Below, piece after piece: positions 1 through 6,726 of a stretch of 64,000 nucleotides of DNA. Source of the stretch: an uncultured Selenomonadales bacterium (GTDB lineage Bacteria; Bacillota; Negativicutes; Selenomonadales; Selenomonadaceae); contig CALEPR010000154.1 of assembly GCA_937910665.1 (NCBI GenBank), positions 8,642 to 72,641 on the forward strand, read 5' to 3'. Each line of letters starts with the position of its first letter. Positions within the stretch are counted from its first letter, which is position 1. A model generated the notes under the pieces. The model did not search any database, had not been told where the DNA came from, and saw only the letters and a program-made list of their open reading frames with translations. The position numbers and the translations under genes were made by a program.

Positions 1-140
1 AGAATCAATCGCGCTTGTGCGTTGAACATCAATCTTGAAAGTTTATTTTTAAGCGTATCTCTCGGCACTTGGAACAGAATATTTTCCGGCGTGTTGTCAT
101 CGATATTGGCGACAAATTCTTTGTGCGTCGTTGCTCTCAC
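1..140 (-). CDS. Unrecognised phage protein, N-terminal part (runs off left edge)
   Basis: An open minus-strand frame starts with GTG at 140 and continues past base 1, giving 46 visible residues that begin VRATTHKEFVANIDD. A TAA lies 12 nt upstream in frame, so GTG is the only reasonable start, although the ribosome-binding site is weak. The residue mix looks natural (charged, no long hydrophobic run). No family is recognised. It lies downstream of the small gene at 230-517 in the leftward early operon. Confidence 0.45.
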   Translation of the reverse strand, partial: MRATTHKEFVANIDDNTPENILFQVPRDTLKNKLSRLMFNAQARLI

Positions 141-229
141 CTCGATTTTCTTTTATAAATATCGCGCCTCACTACAGCCGCCTTTTTCAATGAGGAATGT
201 GGAAGGTGAAATGTTTAATTCCTCATTCC

Positions 230-517
230 TCACTCCCCATTCCTCATTATTTCCGTCTTTGCCATACTCGCGATAACGCTCTGTAAGGATTTCTCTTGCT
301 TGCAGTTGCAAGGCATTTCGGATTTCTTCGGCGCGTCTGACGGCTCGAAAACTTTCTTAATTTCGTCGTCAATTTTCGCGTTGAGTGCCGTAAAAAATTC
401 ATCCACAGTATCGGCAATAATGTCGTTGATTTCCACCCGAACACCCATCAATTTTCTTGCGTCCGACAAAACTTGCAACTCATTAAGCAACCGTACGCTG
501 TCTTTCGCTTTGTCCAA
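230..517 (-). CDS. Small unknown early protein (95 aa)
   Basis: The TTG at 517 sits 7 nt after AAGGAG, which is a better start than the GTG nine bases upstream. The protein is helical and acidic, with a Cys pair (PCNCKQ) near residue 69. Its last residues are encoded inside a short repeat-rich stretch (CATTCCTCATT copies near 188-248), so the C-terminus may have been altered by repeat expansion. No function is recognised. It is the last gene before the truncated left-edge gene. Confidence 0.6.
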   Translation of the reverse strand: MDKAKDSVRLLNELQVLSDARKLMGVRVEINDIIADTVDEFFTALNAKIDDEIKKVFEPSDAPKKSEMPCNCKQEKSLQSVIASMAKTEIMRNGE

Positions 518-536
518 AATAATCACTCCTTAGATT

Positions 537-821
537 TTAATTGTTTTCGTTATTTAAAGCTTCACGCAAAACTTCAAGATAATCTTCGGCTTCCTCGTAA
601 GTAGGAAATTCAGCGAGAATCAATTTTTCGTATTTTTCGCCATCATCAACTCTGGCAAGGTTCATTTCAACCGCATCGACACAGACCTCGACAGAATGTT
701 CTCCGTCAATATCAAGCGGTTCGCAGTAGATTTCCTTTATAAAATTTGAGTTTATAATCCTGTGGTATGCGCCTTCACTGCTGATGGCACCTACAGTATC
801 CGAATAGCATTTAAGCCACAT
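537..821 (-). CDS. Small phage protein of the MW-start family (94 aa)
   Basis: It begins MWLKCYSD after a strong GGGGAG site that overlaps the end of the ssb gene. The plan is an N-terminal Trp, a beta-rich middle, a segment (AEFPTYEEAEDYL) that places a loop before a helix, and an acidic tail. Two other genes here (55701-55958 and 63400-63600) share this plan, which suggests a small paralogous family common in Bacillota phages. The role is unknown. Confidence 0.65.
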   Translation of the reverse strand: MWLKCYSDTVGAISSEGAYHRIINSNFIKEIYCEPLDIDGEHSVEVCVDAVEMNLARVDDGEKYEKLILAEFPTYEEAEDYLEVLREALNNENN

Positions 822-837
822 TCACGCTCTCCCCCCA

Positions 838-1218
838 TCAGAACGGCATATCGTCATCGTTGACAGGCTCGCCGTCAAACTCACCTTTCGGCTCATCGGA
901 TTTTTTCTCTGACTTGCCACCTGCAAATTCAACATTTTCAACAATAATTTTTTCCGCGTAATGTTTCACTCCGTCTTTTTCGTAAACATTATTTTGCAGT
1001 CGTCCTTCGATTAAAACCTTACTGCCTTTCGCAAGATACCTGTCAAAAAATTCTGCCGTTTTCTCCCACGCCTCAATGTTGAAAAAATCGGTAGCGTCTT
1101 TGTCTTTTGAAAACGGACGACGCACCGCGATACTCGTACGCATTACAGCTTTTCCGCTCTGCGTGTAACGAATTTTGGGAGCTTTTGCCAAATGTCCGCT
1201 GATAAATATTTTATTCAC
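838..1218 (-). CDS. ssb: Single-stranded DNA-binding protein
   Basis: This is a 126-residue OB-fold SSB. It opens MNKIFISGHLAKAPKIRYTQ and has the usual R-T-S-I-A-V strand and the IEGRLQ strand. The flexible Gly/Glu-rich tail ends in the acidic tip DDDMPF, the docking peptide SSBs use to recruit replication proteins. The start is GTG after GAGGTG. It would coat ssDNA during phage replication and recombination. It sits with a putative nuclease and a methyltransferase fusion in one leftward early operon. Confidence 0.93.
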   Translation of the reverse strand: MNKIFISGHLAKAPKIRYTQSGKAVMRTSIAVRRPFSKDKDATDFFNIEAWEKTAEFFDRYLAKGSKVLIEGRLQNNVYEKDGVKHYAEKIIVENVEFAGGKSEKKSDEPKGEFDGEPVNDDDMPF

Positions 1219-1227
1219 TCTCTCACC

Positions 1228-1683
1228 TCAAAATCCGAGTATTAACTGTTCGGGTTTATTTTTTCTGCCTGTGCTGTTAATCGCGTTCAAAACGTCTGAC
1301 GAAACCAAATTTACATCGCGGATTCGATAGAGCAAGGCAACAAATTCGCTTTCCGTCATCTCGATTCTACTCGGTAGAAACTCATTCGCGTTTTCATTCA
1401 CCGGTACGACGTTAAATCTCGAAAAGTCACTCGCATATCTCGCAGCTATCACCGGAATTTGTGCGCGGTCTCCGAGTTTTCTCAAAACTTGATATTGCGA
1501 TGCAGATAATTTTTGCGGCGGCGCGTGTTCGTTTTTGTATTCAATTATCGCTCGCGGCGTGTTGTAGTTGTATTCGACGAGTAAAAAATCGATGTCGGTA
1601 GCCGAGCAAGTCACGCCCCAAAGTCTGTGTCGCCGTGAAATTCCTTCGTCACGCCAGCCCGTTCTTTCTTGCCGAACTTCCAT
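1228..1683 (-). CDS. PD-(D/E)XK-type nuclease-like protein
   Basis: This 151-aa protein carries ATDIDFLLVEYN followed by AIIEYKNE. That is the D...E-x-K arrangement of a PD-(D/E)XK nuclease core (Asp near residue 30, E-Y-K near 48). A helical tail follows. Small phage proteins of this build act as resolvases or recombination nucleases, which suits its place beside ssb; the exact role is inferred. Its start ATG follows AAGGAG and overlaps the end of the preceding methyltransferase gene by 35 nt. Confidence 0.6.
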   Translation of the reverse strand: MEVRQERTGWRDEGISRRHRLWGVTCSATDIDFLLVEYNYNTPRAIIEYKNEHAPPQKLSASQYQVLRKLGDRAQIPVIAARYASDFSRFNVVPVNENANEFLPSRIEMTESEFVALLYRIRDVNLVSSDVLNAINSTGRKNKPEQLILGF

Positions 1684-3061
1684 AACTCTCCTTCACCCGC
1701 TCCAACGTCGTATCCAAACATTTTTGCTCAATATCCGCGCCGATAAACTTTCTACCCGATAGAATAGCTGTAATGCCTGTCGTTCCGCCGCCTAAAAACG
1801 GGTCTAAAACCACGTCATTCGGATTTGTCAGCCTTTCAACAATCTCTTGCATTCCGCCGACCGACTGTCCCCACTGATGAAATTTTTTGTCGTTGCCCGG
1901 ACTTTGCATAACGTCATTGCCGTTCCAATCGCCGTTGTACTCGCCTTTAACAAACCACAGCAACGGTTTCCAAAAAGTATTTGTTCGCTTTTGCCAAAGT
2001 TGCGGCGACTGTCCGGGTGTCAAATAACACATACACCAGTGATAATTCATCGACTTGGAAAGTTCTTTGACGATTTCCGGCAGATAAGATTGTCCGACCA
2101 TACAGACGAGTGAGCCGCCGTCTTTCAAAACTCGCGCTGCCACCTTCGACAATTCGCCGTAAAGCGGAATATATTCACGCGGATATGGCGGGTCCGTGAT
2201 TATGAAATCAATGCTGTTGTCATCAATCTGCGGCAATCCGTCTCGAATGTCAGCTTGAAAAAGTTTGCAAGCGTCGGCTGGCAATTCTTCAGGCAAAATG
2301 TACTGCTTGCGCTCCAGTCGCTCATTCGTTTTCTTCAGCTTTTCAACATTTTTCATAGCCTTGTCGAGTTGAGTTTGAAGGTCATCGACTTTGGCAACCG
2401 CCGCCGATAATTCCGATTTTGTGTTCACATAGTCGTCAGGAATTTTTTCAATAATTTTTTCGACAACTGTCGGCTCTTGATTTTTAAGCTGTTGCTCCAA
2501 TGAATTTTTCTCGATAATCAGCGCGTCAACCGCTTTTCGCGTATCATTGATTGCGTTATTCAAACTGCCGCGAATTTTTTCAAGCCGTTCATTTTCAGAC
2601 TTCAAATTTTCGTTGTCGTGAAAAAGATTTTCGACTTCAGATTTTTTCTGCTCATAATCGGTTTTCCACTTAGCAACTTCATCGCGTAAATTTTTCACCG
2701 TCATTTCCTCAACCGGTGTGCCTTCCGCCGCTTTTTCCGCGATAAATTTTTCTTCCTCACCCGCCGGCAGTGCAAGCATTGTTATTAACTGCGTCTGATT
2801 CAAATTCGCATTTAAATGCGAATTTCCAAAACGCTCGGCAACTGCCATAAAATTGTTTGCCATTCGCTGTTTCAAATTAAAATTGTCTTCAAGCCAATTG
2901 GCCCATTCGCCGTGTCCGACTTGCTCTTTCGCTTCAATCAGCAAACGCCCGATTTCTACCGCGTGTCCCGCCATTTGCTCCAAGTGAAATTTGATTTCCA
3001 CTTTCAACTCCGCCAAAGATTTTTGCGGCAGATTATTTTCCGCCTTGATTAAATCCGTCAC
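1649..3061 (-). CDS. DUF3102-like / coiled-coil / DNA methyltransferase fusion
   Basis: This is a 470-aa three-part protein. Residues 1-100 resemble the DUF3102 region of phage proteins (EIGRLLIEAKEQVGHGEW). Residues 120-255 form a long coiled coil. Residues 260-460 are an N6-adenine/N4-cytosine methyltransferase with catalytic TDPPYP (about 289-294) and SAM-binding DPFLGGGTTG (420-429). The DPPY motif precedes the Gly-rich motif, the beta-class order. It probably methylates phage DNA, protecting it or regulating it. It has a GTG start directly after the stop of the upstream gene. No partner restriction enzyme is seen. Confidence 0.82.
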   Translation of the reverse strand: MTDLIKAENNLPQKSLAELKVEIKFHLEQMAGHAVEIGRLLIEAKEQVGHGEWANWLEDNFNLKQRMANNFMAVAERFGNSHLNANLNQTQLITMLALPAGEEEKFIAEKAAEGTPVEEMTVKNLRDEVAKWKTDYEQKKSEVENLFHDNENLKSENERLEKIRGSLNNAINDTRKAVDALIIEKNSLEQQLKNQEPTVVEKIIEKIPDDYVNTKSELSAAVAKVDDLQTQLDKAMKNVEKLKKTNERLERKQYILPEELPADACKLFQADIRDGLPQIDDNSIDFIITDPPYPREYIPLYGELSKVAARVLKDGGSLVCMVGQSYLPEIVKELSKSMNYHWCMCYLTPGQSPQLWQKRTNTFWKPLLWFVKGEYNGDWNGNDVMQSPGNDKKFHQWGQSVGGMQEIVERLTNPNDVVLDPFLGGGTTGITAILSGRKFIGADIEQKCLDTTLERVKESYGSSARKNGLA

Positions 3062-3304
3062 TTATAATTCCGCTCCTAACGATTTTGCCGTCTTGAAAAT
3101 ATCTTCAGCCGTACAGCCCGTGTACTCCATAAAAAGTTTCGGACTGATGTGGTAAGAATAGGTGGCGTGCCTTTTGTTCGGATTACTCGACACTGCAGAG
3201 CCAAAATTCAATCTGCCGTAGCGAAGTCCGCAACGTACAAACATTTCTGATTTGCCAAGAATCGCCGCCGCCACTTTCACCGGCACTTTTTTGAGTTCCG
3301 TCAA
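3062..3304 (-). CDS. Small helix-turn-helix DNA-binding protein (excisionase-like)
   Basis: The 80-aa sequence begins MTELKKVPVKVAAAILGKSEMFVRCGL, the helix-turn-helix start typical of MerR/excisionase-type winged proteins (V-A-A-x-L-G-K-S). The start is TTG after AAGGAG. The 20 bases around this start are almost identical to those before the gene starting at 3737, suggesting a duplicated leader. It could be an Xis-like factor or an early regulator; family level only. Confidence 0.6.
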   Translation of the reverse strand: MTELKKVPVKVAAAILGKSEMFVRCGLRYGRLNFGSAVSSNPNKRHATYSYHISPKLFMEYTGCTAEDIFKTAKSLGAEL

Positions 3305-3425
3305 CTTAACTACTCCTTTGTGTGATAGATCTCAGAAAAATTTTTGAGAGAGATTAGCGTATCAACGCAACGATTGAGAATTATCTGTTCAAGTGCCTTA
3401 TCTCGAAGCCTAAAAATTTTTCGCG

Positions 3426-3737
3426 TTAATTTTTGAAGGAGTTGTGATTGCAACTCTTTTTTTTTGCGTAAAACTGCAAGTCACGATTAAGTTTGTCCAA
3501 CGCCATTTCTTTTTTTGCAATAGCGGTGCAATCTTTTTCACTTGAAATTTTTCTGCCTGTGGCAATCAAAAAAGATGCTTTGCTGTACACCGCGTGATTG
3601 AGCATTACCGATTCAATGATTAAATCCAGTACGTCGTCGCCAAAATCATCGCCAATCGGTGTGAGTTCGGCAACAATCTCCGCTACGATTGGATTTTCTG
3701 TCGTATTAGCATTAATTTTGCTTATAATACCCGTCAA
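3426..3737 (-). CDS. Unknown early protein with likely -1 frame extension to 3310
   Basis: The 0-frame product is 103 aa and ends in an unnatural tail just after an A9 run (minus strand, 3457-3465). A -1 slip on A-AAA-AAG there opens a 48-codon extension (starting ELQSQLL, ending SEIYHTKE) that stops at 3310-3312. The stop lies right at the AAGGAG of the next gene, as real gene ends do in this operon. The joined protein would be 142 aa and mostly helical. It is either a programmed frameshift or a one-base loss in a homopolymer. Start TTG after AAGGAG. Function unknown. Confidence 0.65.
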   Translation of the reverse strand: MTGIISKINANTTENPIVAEIVAELTPIGDDFGDDVLDLIIESVMLNHAVYSKASFLIATGRKISSEKDCTAIAKKEMALDKLNRDLQFYAKKKSCNHNSFKN

Positions 3738-3749
3738 CTTAACTGCTCC

Positions 3750-3935
3750 TTACATCTTGACTTTAATGCGAACTTCGCGAGTGCCTTCGTGTACTGACAA
3801 AATTTTTGCTACCACGCCGTTAATCTCGTCAATCGATGAAGCTGAGCCGTCAATCTCAAAGTCAATACTTGACTTCGGGCTAATACTCAAACTTGCGTCA
3901 ATCAGCTTGTCCACAATTTCCTCTCTTGAAATCAT
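3750..3935 (-). CDS. Small unknown protein (61 aa)
   Basis: The protein starts MISREEIVDKLIDA and shows a helix followed by beta-rich segments. Its ATG overlaps the stop of the ribbon-helix-helix gene upstream (ATGA-type overlap), so the two are translationally coupled in the leftward early operon. The SD is GAGGTGAGAG. No family is recognised. Confidence 0.6.
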   Translation of the reverse strand: MISREEIVDKLIDASLSISPKSSIDFEIDGSASSIDEINGVVAKILSVHEGTREVRIKVKM

Positions 3936-4111
3936 TCTCTCACCTGTTGCCTTTCGTTTTTGTCTGCCGAAAATTCTTTATGAAGAATGTTTAAAATGAC
4001 TGCGTTTTTTGAAATGCCTATCGTTTCAGCACGTTCAACCAATTTTTCATTTACGGCAGGTGGTATCCTTATCGAAAAAACATTTTTTGGTTTCTTAAAT
4101 TCTGCGCTCAT
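3932..4111 (-). CDS. Arc/MetJ-type ribbon-helix-helix regulator (59 aa)
   Basis: The 59 codons read MSAEFKKPKNVFSIRIPP, then a helix (VNEKLVERAETIGISK) and a second helix (NAVILNILHK). This is the strand-helix-helix plan of the Arc family. The SD is GAGGTGAGAG. It is the first gene of the leftward operon and is transcribed divergently from a second RHH gene at 4274. The shared 160-bp spacer holds a 9-bp inverted repeat over its own -10, so autoregulation is likely. Confidence 0.75.
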   Translation of the reverse strand: MSAEFKKPKNVFSIRIPPAVNEKLVERAETIGISKNAVILNILHKEFSADKNERQQVRE

Positions 4112-4142
4112 TCTCTCACCTCATTGTGTCTATTTGGTTGCG

Positions 4143-4175
4143 TAAGGTATCAAATATATCCGATAAGATACCTTA
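4143..4175. promoter_or_regulatory. Perfect 9-bp inverted repeat, likely RHH operator
   Basis: TAAGGTATC at 4143-4151 is mirrored by GATACCTTA at 4167-4175, with 15 bases between. The right arm covers the -10 of the leftward promoter. An extra half-site GGTATC appears at 4236-4241, just after the rightward -10. Binding by one of the two divergent RHH proteins would shut off the leftward operon. Confidence 0.65.
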
Positions 4176-4193
4176 AATAGTGAAAATTGTCAA
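4165..4193 (-). promoter_or_regulatory. Leftward sigma-A-type promoter of the early operon
   Basis: On the minus strand TTGACA (4188-4193) and TATCTT (4165-4170) are 17 bp apart. The first gene downstream is the RHH regulator starting at 4111. The -10 overlaps one arm of the 9-bp inverted repeat. Confidence 0.6.
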
Positions 4194-4203
4194 TAAGCAC
4201 TCC

Positions 4204-4232
4204 TTGATTTTGACGATTCTTTTTTGTATAAT
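4204..4232 (+). promoter_or_regulatory. Rightward promoter of the second RHH gene
   Basis: TTGATT at 4204-4209 and a perfect TATAAT at 4227-4232 are 17 bp apart. They lie about 40 bp before the ATG of the RHH gene at 4274. Confidence 0.6.
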
Positions 4233-4273
4233 CTTGGTATCATATCGGTGTTTGGTGAAAGGATGGACGCAAA

Positions 4274-4519
4274 ATGGCTACAAACAAGAAGGCTTTCACG
4301 ATGAGATTGGACTGGCAGAATTACGAAAAATTTGTGGTGATTTCCAAAAAAAACCGACGTTCAATGGCTGCCGAACTTGAATTACTGGTTGAACAGTACA
4401 TTTCAAATTACGAATTGCAGAATGGTCAAATTCTCTTGGCTGTAGACGAAACTCAGAAAAACAGTGCTGTCGTCAATAATCAGTTCGGAGACCACAATCT
4501 GCAGGTTACGACGATTTGA
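4274..4519 (+). CDS. Arc-like DNA-binding protein (81 aa)
   Basis: The protein begins MATNKKAFTMRLDWQNYEKF and continues through a helix with NRRSMAAELELLVEQYI, matching Arc/Mnt ribbon-helix-helix proteins (F-T-M-R-L strand, then S-M-A-A-E-L). A tail with Q-F-G-D-H-N may oligomerise. SD GAAAGGATG. It faces the RHH gene at 3932-4111 across an operator-bearing spacer. The two probably form a small switch for the left operon. Confidence 0.75.
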   Translation: MATNKKAFTMRLDWQNYEKFVVISKKNRRSMAAELELLVEQYISNYELQNGQILLAVDETQKNSAVVNNQFGDHNLQVTTI

Positions 4520-4575
4520 GGAAAATTTTCAAATTTGCCTTCGTTGGTTTATAATACCGGCGGAGGTGTTTTTTT

Positions 4576-4743
4576 ATGAAAGACGTTGATTTTGATAAAA
4601 TCTGCCGTGATGTCCTTGACGCACTGAAAACCGAAAATCCTGACGAGAAAAAATCAAATTTGGTTGAAGCCTTCCAAAAATCTACCGTCTACATTTGTGC
4701 CGAAGTTCTCAAACGTTATCACGCCGCCTTAACCGGAAATTAA
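4576..4743 (+). CDS. Small unknown protein (55 aa)
   Basis: ATG at 4576 follows GGAGGTG. The frame encodes 55 residues starting MKDVDFDKICRDVL and ends with TAA at 4741-4743. It overlaps by 4 bp, tail to tail, with the minus-strand gene at 4740-5051. The protein is helical, with one Cys near each end. It is probably co-transcribed with the RHH gene 56 bp upstream. Role unknown. Confidence 0.55.
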   Translation: MKDVDFDKICRDVLDALKTENPDEKKSNLVEAFQKSTVYICAEVLKRYHAALTGN

Positions 4744-5051
4744 ACTTTCGGTTCTTCAAATTTTTCGCCGAGATTTTTGGCTCTGATTTCTGCGACTTTA
4801 TTTTCAAGTGCTTTGTCCATAACGGCTTTTAACTCTTCCGTGTTCGGAAATCTGGTATTGATTAAAACACTCATCAGCGTATTTACCGCCGTCGTCAAAA
4901 GTTCAATCTGATTATTGGTTTCCGCGCAGTATTTACCGACTACGCTTTTGACTGTCTCCTCTATGACCTTCGCGGTGTGTTCGTCCACTGCTTTTTTTGC
5001 AGTCTCCTCGATAAATTTTTCAAGTTCCGCATTAAATTCGTTCAAGTTCAT
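4740..5051 (-). CDS. Helical unknown protein (103 aa)
   Basis: It starts MNLNEFNAELEKFIEETAKK and is almost entirely amphipathic helix, which suggests a coiled-coil oligomer. It lies in the leftward transcript from the strong promoter at 5385-5413, directly after the Cro-like gene. It converges on the 55-aa plus-strand gene. Early phage genes in this place often modulate host or repressor function, but nothing specific can be claimed. Confidence 0.6.
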   Translation of the reverse strand: MNLNEFNAELEKFIEETAKKAVDEHTAKVIEETVKSVVGKYCAETNNQIELLTTAVNTLMSVLINTRFPNTEELKAVMDKALENKVAEIRAKNLGEKFEEPKV

Positions 5052-5145
5052 TCCTCCATACGTTTAAAAATCTGTCCGCCGTACGAGCGGATATTTTTTA
5101 TCTTAACAGTATAGTTATTTTTTATCACGTTTAAAAATAAAAAAA

Positions 5146-5343
5146 TCAACCGTAAACCAAATCATTTATGGAGCAATCAAGAATCTCGGTCAATTTTTCA
5201 ATCATCTCTATTTTGGGTTTGTTTACTCCACGCTCCCACAAAGTAACAGTGGTTCGATTAACACCAAGCATTTCCGCTAACTGTTCTTGCGTAAGATTTT
5301 TTTTCTTGCGAAGTTCAGGTAAGCTACCAAAATATTTTTGCAC
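5146..5343 (-). CDS. Cro-like XRE-family repressor (65 aa)
   Basis: This is a single helix-turn-helix protein: LPELRKKKNLTQEQLAEMLGV, then RTTVTLWERG and KPKIEMIEKL, ending soon after the fold as Cro-type proteins do. The start is GTG after AAGGTG. It is divergent from the longer XRE repressor at 5499 and reads from a consensus promoter in the shared spacer. By layout it is the lytic-side regulator of the lysis-lysogeny switch. Confidence 0.85.
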   Translation of the reverse strand: MQKYFGSLPELRKKKNLTQEQLAEMLGVNRTTVTLWERGVNKPKIEMIEKLTEILDCSINDLVYG

Positions 5344-5384
5344 TTTATCACCTTCTTGTGATTTTTTATAACCTAGCGACTGAA

Positions 5385-5413
5385 ATTATACGTTATAAAA
5401 AGTAACTTGTCAA
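5385..5413 (-). promoter_or_regulatory. Consensus leftward promoter of the lysis-lysogeny switch
   Basis: On the minus strand TTGACA (5408-5413) and TATAAT (5385-5390) are exactly 17 bp apart, a perfect sigma-70/sigma-A match. It drives the Cro-like gene, whose GTG lies about 40 bp downstream, and the small helical gene beyond. The CI-like repressor would be expected to bind here; no clear symmetric operator was found. Confidence 0.8.
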
Positions 5414-5441
5414 CTAGAGAGAGTAATTTTTTGTCACCTAC

Positions 5442-5470
5442 TTTAAAAGTTATTAAAAATAACATATAAT
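5442..5470 (+). promoter_or_regulatory. Rightward promoter of the CI-like repressor
   Basis: A perfect TATAAT at 5465-5470 precedes the SD and ATG at 5499. The best -35 at 17-bp spacing is the weak TTTAAA (5442-5447). A weak -35 is typical of repressor-maintenance promoters that need activation. Confidence 0.45.
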
Positions 5471-5498
5471 ACCTAAAGAATTGAAAGGAGTGATTAAA

Positions 5499-5855
5499 AT
5501 GACATTGACGGGCAAAAGGTTGAAGGCACTGCGCGAAGCAAGAGAATGGTCACAGGCAGACGTTGCAAATTTAATCGGAGTCGGGAGAACGACGTATCTT
5601 AAATATGAAAATGGCGAAAATAAGCCGGTTCGTAAACTGAACGAGCTTGCCAATCTTTTTAATGTGTCGATTGATTATCTCCTTGGGAACGAAAAGCAAT
5701 CTGTTATATTTGAACCGCAACTCGGCAAAGACGAAACTCGCTTATTGAATGGCTACCGTGCACTTAACGACGGCGGAAAAAAAGTAATTATGGATATGAT
5801 AGGACAGCTGAATTTTGCGCGAGCGTCCACGCCTACGACAGCTTTGGCGATGTGA
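5499..5855 (+). CDS. CI-like XRE repressor (118 aa)
   Basis: Residues 1-65 form an XRE helix-turn-helix (LKALREAREWSQADVANLIG, then RTTYLKYENGENKP and SIDYLLG). The remaining 50 residues are a short helical C-terminus rather than a peptidase, so RecA-driven self-cleavage is not expected. ATG 5499 follows GAAAGGAG with good spacing. It is divergent from the Cro-like gene and heads the rightward lysogeny-side transcript that continues into the toxin gene. It is most likely the lysogeny repressor. Confidence 0.82.
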   Translation: MTLTGKRLKALREAREWSQADVANLIGVGRTTYLKYENGENKPVRKLNELANLFNVSIDYLLGNEKQSVIFEPQLGKDETRLLNGYRALNDGGKKVIMDMIGQLNFARASTPTTALAM

Positions 5856-5868
5856 GAAAGATTTTGAT

Positions 5869-6228
5869 ATGGAGATAGAATTTTTCGCGCTGGATGACGG
5901 AAGCAACCCTGTTGAGGATTTCTTGAACTCGCTCGAAATAAAAATGCGAGCGAAGGTTTTGCAAAATGTTAAGAATCTCAAAGAGTTTGGCTATAATCTT
6001 CGCAAGCCTTATTCCGCTCCGATTGGCGACGGCATCTTTGAACTTCGCACACAAAGTGACGGCAATATTACAAGAGTTTTGTATTTTTTCTACGTCGGCG
6101 ATGTTGCGGTGCTTACAAACGGTTTTGTGAAGAAAACTCGCAAAACGCCAGTTAGAGAAATCGAAAAGGCGATAAACTACAGAAAAATTTATCTTCAGCG
6201 AAAGGAGCGCGAAAAATCAAATGGATGA
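5869..6228 (+). CDS. RelE/HigB-type mRNA-interferase toxin
   Basis: This 119-aa protein of the HigB/phage-derived Gp49 class begins MEIEFFALDDGSNPVEDFL. It has the expected helix pair, then FELRTQSDGNITRVLYFFY and the C-terminal FVKKTRKTP, the basic segment that carries catalytic residues in the family. Such proteins cut mRNA on the ribosome and are held off by a co-encoded HTH antitoxin. The gene that overlaps its end (6221-6406) matches only the first part of such an antitoxin. The neighbouring CI-like repressor could serve as control; that is inference. Confidence 0.8.
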   Translation: MEIEFFALDDGSNPVEDFLNSLEIKMRAKVLQNVKNLKEFGYNLRKPYSAPIGDGIFELRTQSDGNITRVLYFFYVGDVAVLTNGFVKKTRKTPVREIEKAINYRKIYLQRKEREKSNG

Positions 6229-6406
6229 TTTTGAAAAATATTTGAGCAAACAGCTTGAGGACGCGGAATTTAAGGCGGAGTGGAATAAACTGGAATTGGA
6301 GCGGAAATCTAAACTTCGCTTTTTGAAAAAATATCCGCGTGTTCGTCTGTGCAAGGCTAGTTTGTTGACTGCCAACCGTTCAGCGCGAAAAGTGGCGGCG
6401 GTATGA
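6221..6406 (+). pseudogene. Truncated HigA-like antitoxin remnant
   Basis: The 61-aa frame overlaps the toxin stop by 8 bp, the normal coupling in HigBA operons. Its first 25 residues (MDDFEKYLSKQLEDAEFKAEW) match the N-terminal helix of HTH antitoxins that accompany Gp49-type toxins. After residue 35 the expected XRE helix-turn-helix is missing. Only a short basic stretch (LTANRSARKVAA) resembling the start of one remains before TGA. It is either decayed or a minimal toxin-binding antitoxin without DNA binding. Confidence 0.55.
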
Positions 6407-6418
6407 GGAGTGGTGAAT

Positions 6419-6640
6419 ATGAAAAAAGTTTTTGTGGCGTTCTTGGCGGTAATTGCGCTGTTGCTCTATGTAACGCCGACTTTAGCGTCAACATATCTGG
6501 CAAACACGAAATCCGGCAAATTTCATTTTTCAGACTGCCGGACGATAAAACATCCTAACGCCGCGCATTTCGTGCCGTATGAATCACGCGACGCTTGCAT
6601 TGCCGACGGATATATGCCTTGCGGTGTTTGTCGTCCGTGA
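6419..6640 (+). CDS. Small secreted Cys-rich protein with Ada/excalibur-like domain
   Basis: The protein is 73 aa. Residues 1-26 are a clear signal peptide (MKKVFVAFLAVIALLLYVTP, then TLAS). The mature part reads TYLANTKSGKFHFSDC ... GYMPCGVCRP, with Cys near 42, 60, 68 and 71 and one His pair. This is the compact metal-binding module found at the ends of some secreted nucleases and in Ada-like proteins. ATG 6419 follows GAGGAG. It is probably a lysogenic-conversion protein made from the lysogeny transcript. The function is not known. Confidence 0.7.
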   Translation: MKKVFVAFLAVIALLLYVTPTLASTYLANTKSGKFHFSDCRTIKHPNAAHFVPYESRDACIADGYMPCGVCRP

Positions 6641-6726
6641 TTTTTTTAACGATAAAACCGAAACAATCAAGTTTGAGACGACGTATCATTTTGTGTTTCG
6701 CTTGCATTTGAGAGGAGCTATTCCGT

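Noticed and set aside
188..248. CATTCCTCATT inverted copies as an insertion-sequence end
   Set aside because: Too short, with no transposase or target duplication; probably simple repeat growth at a gene end.
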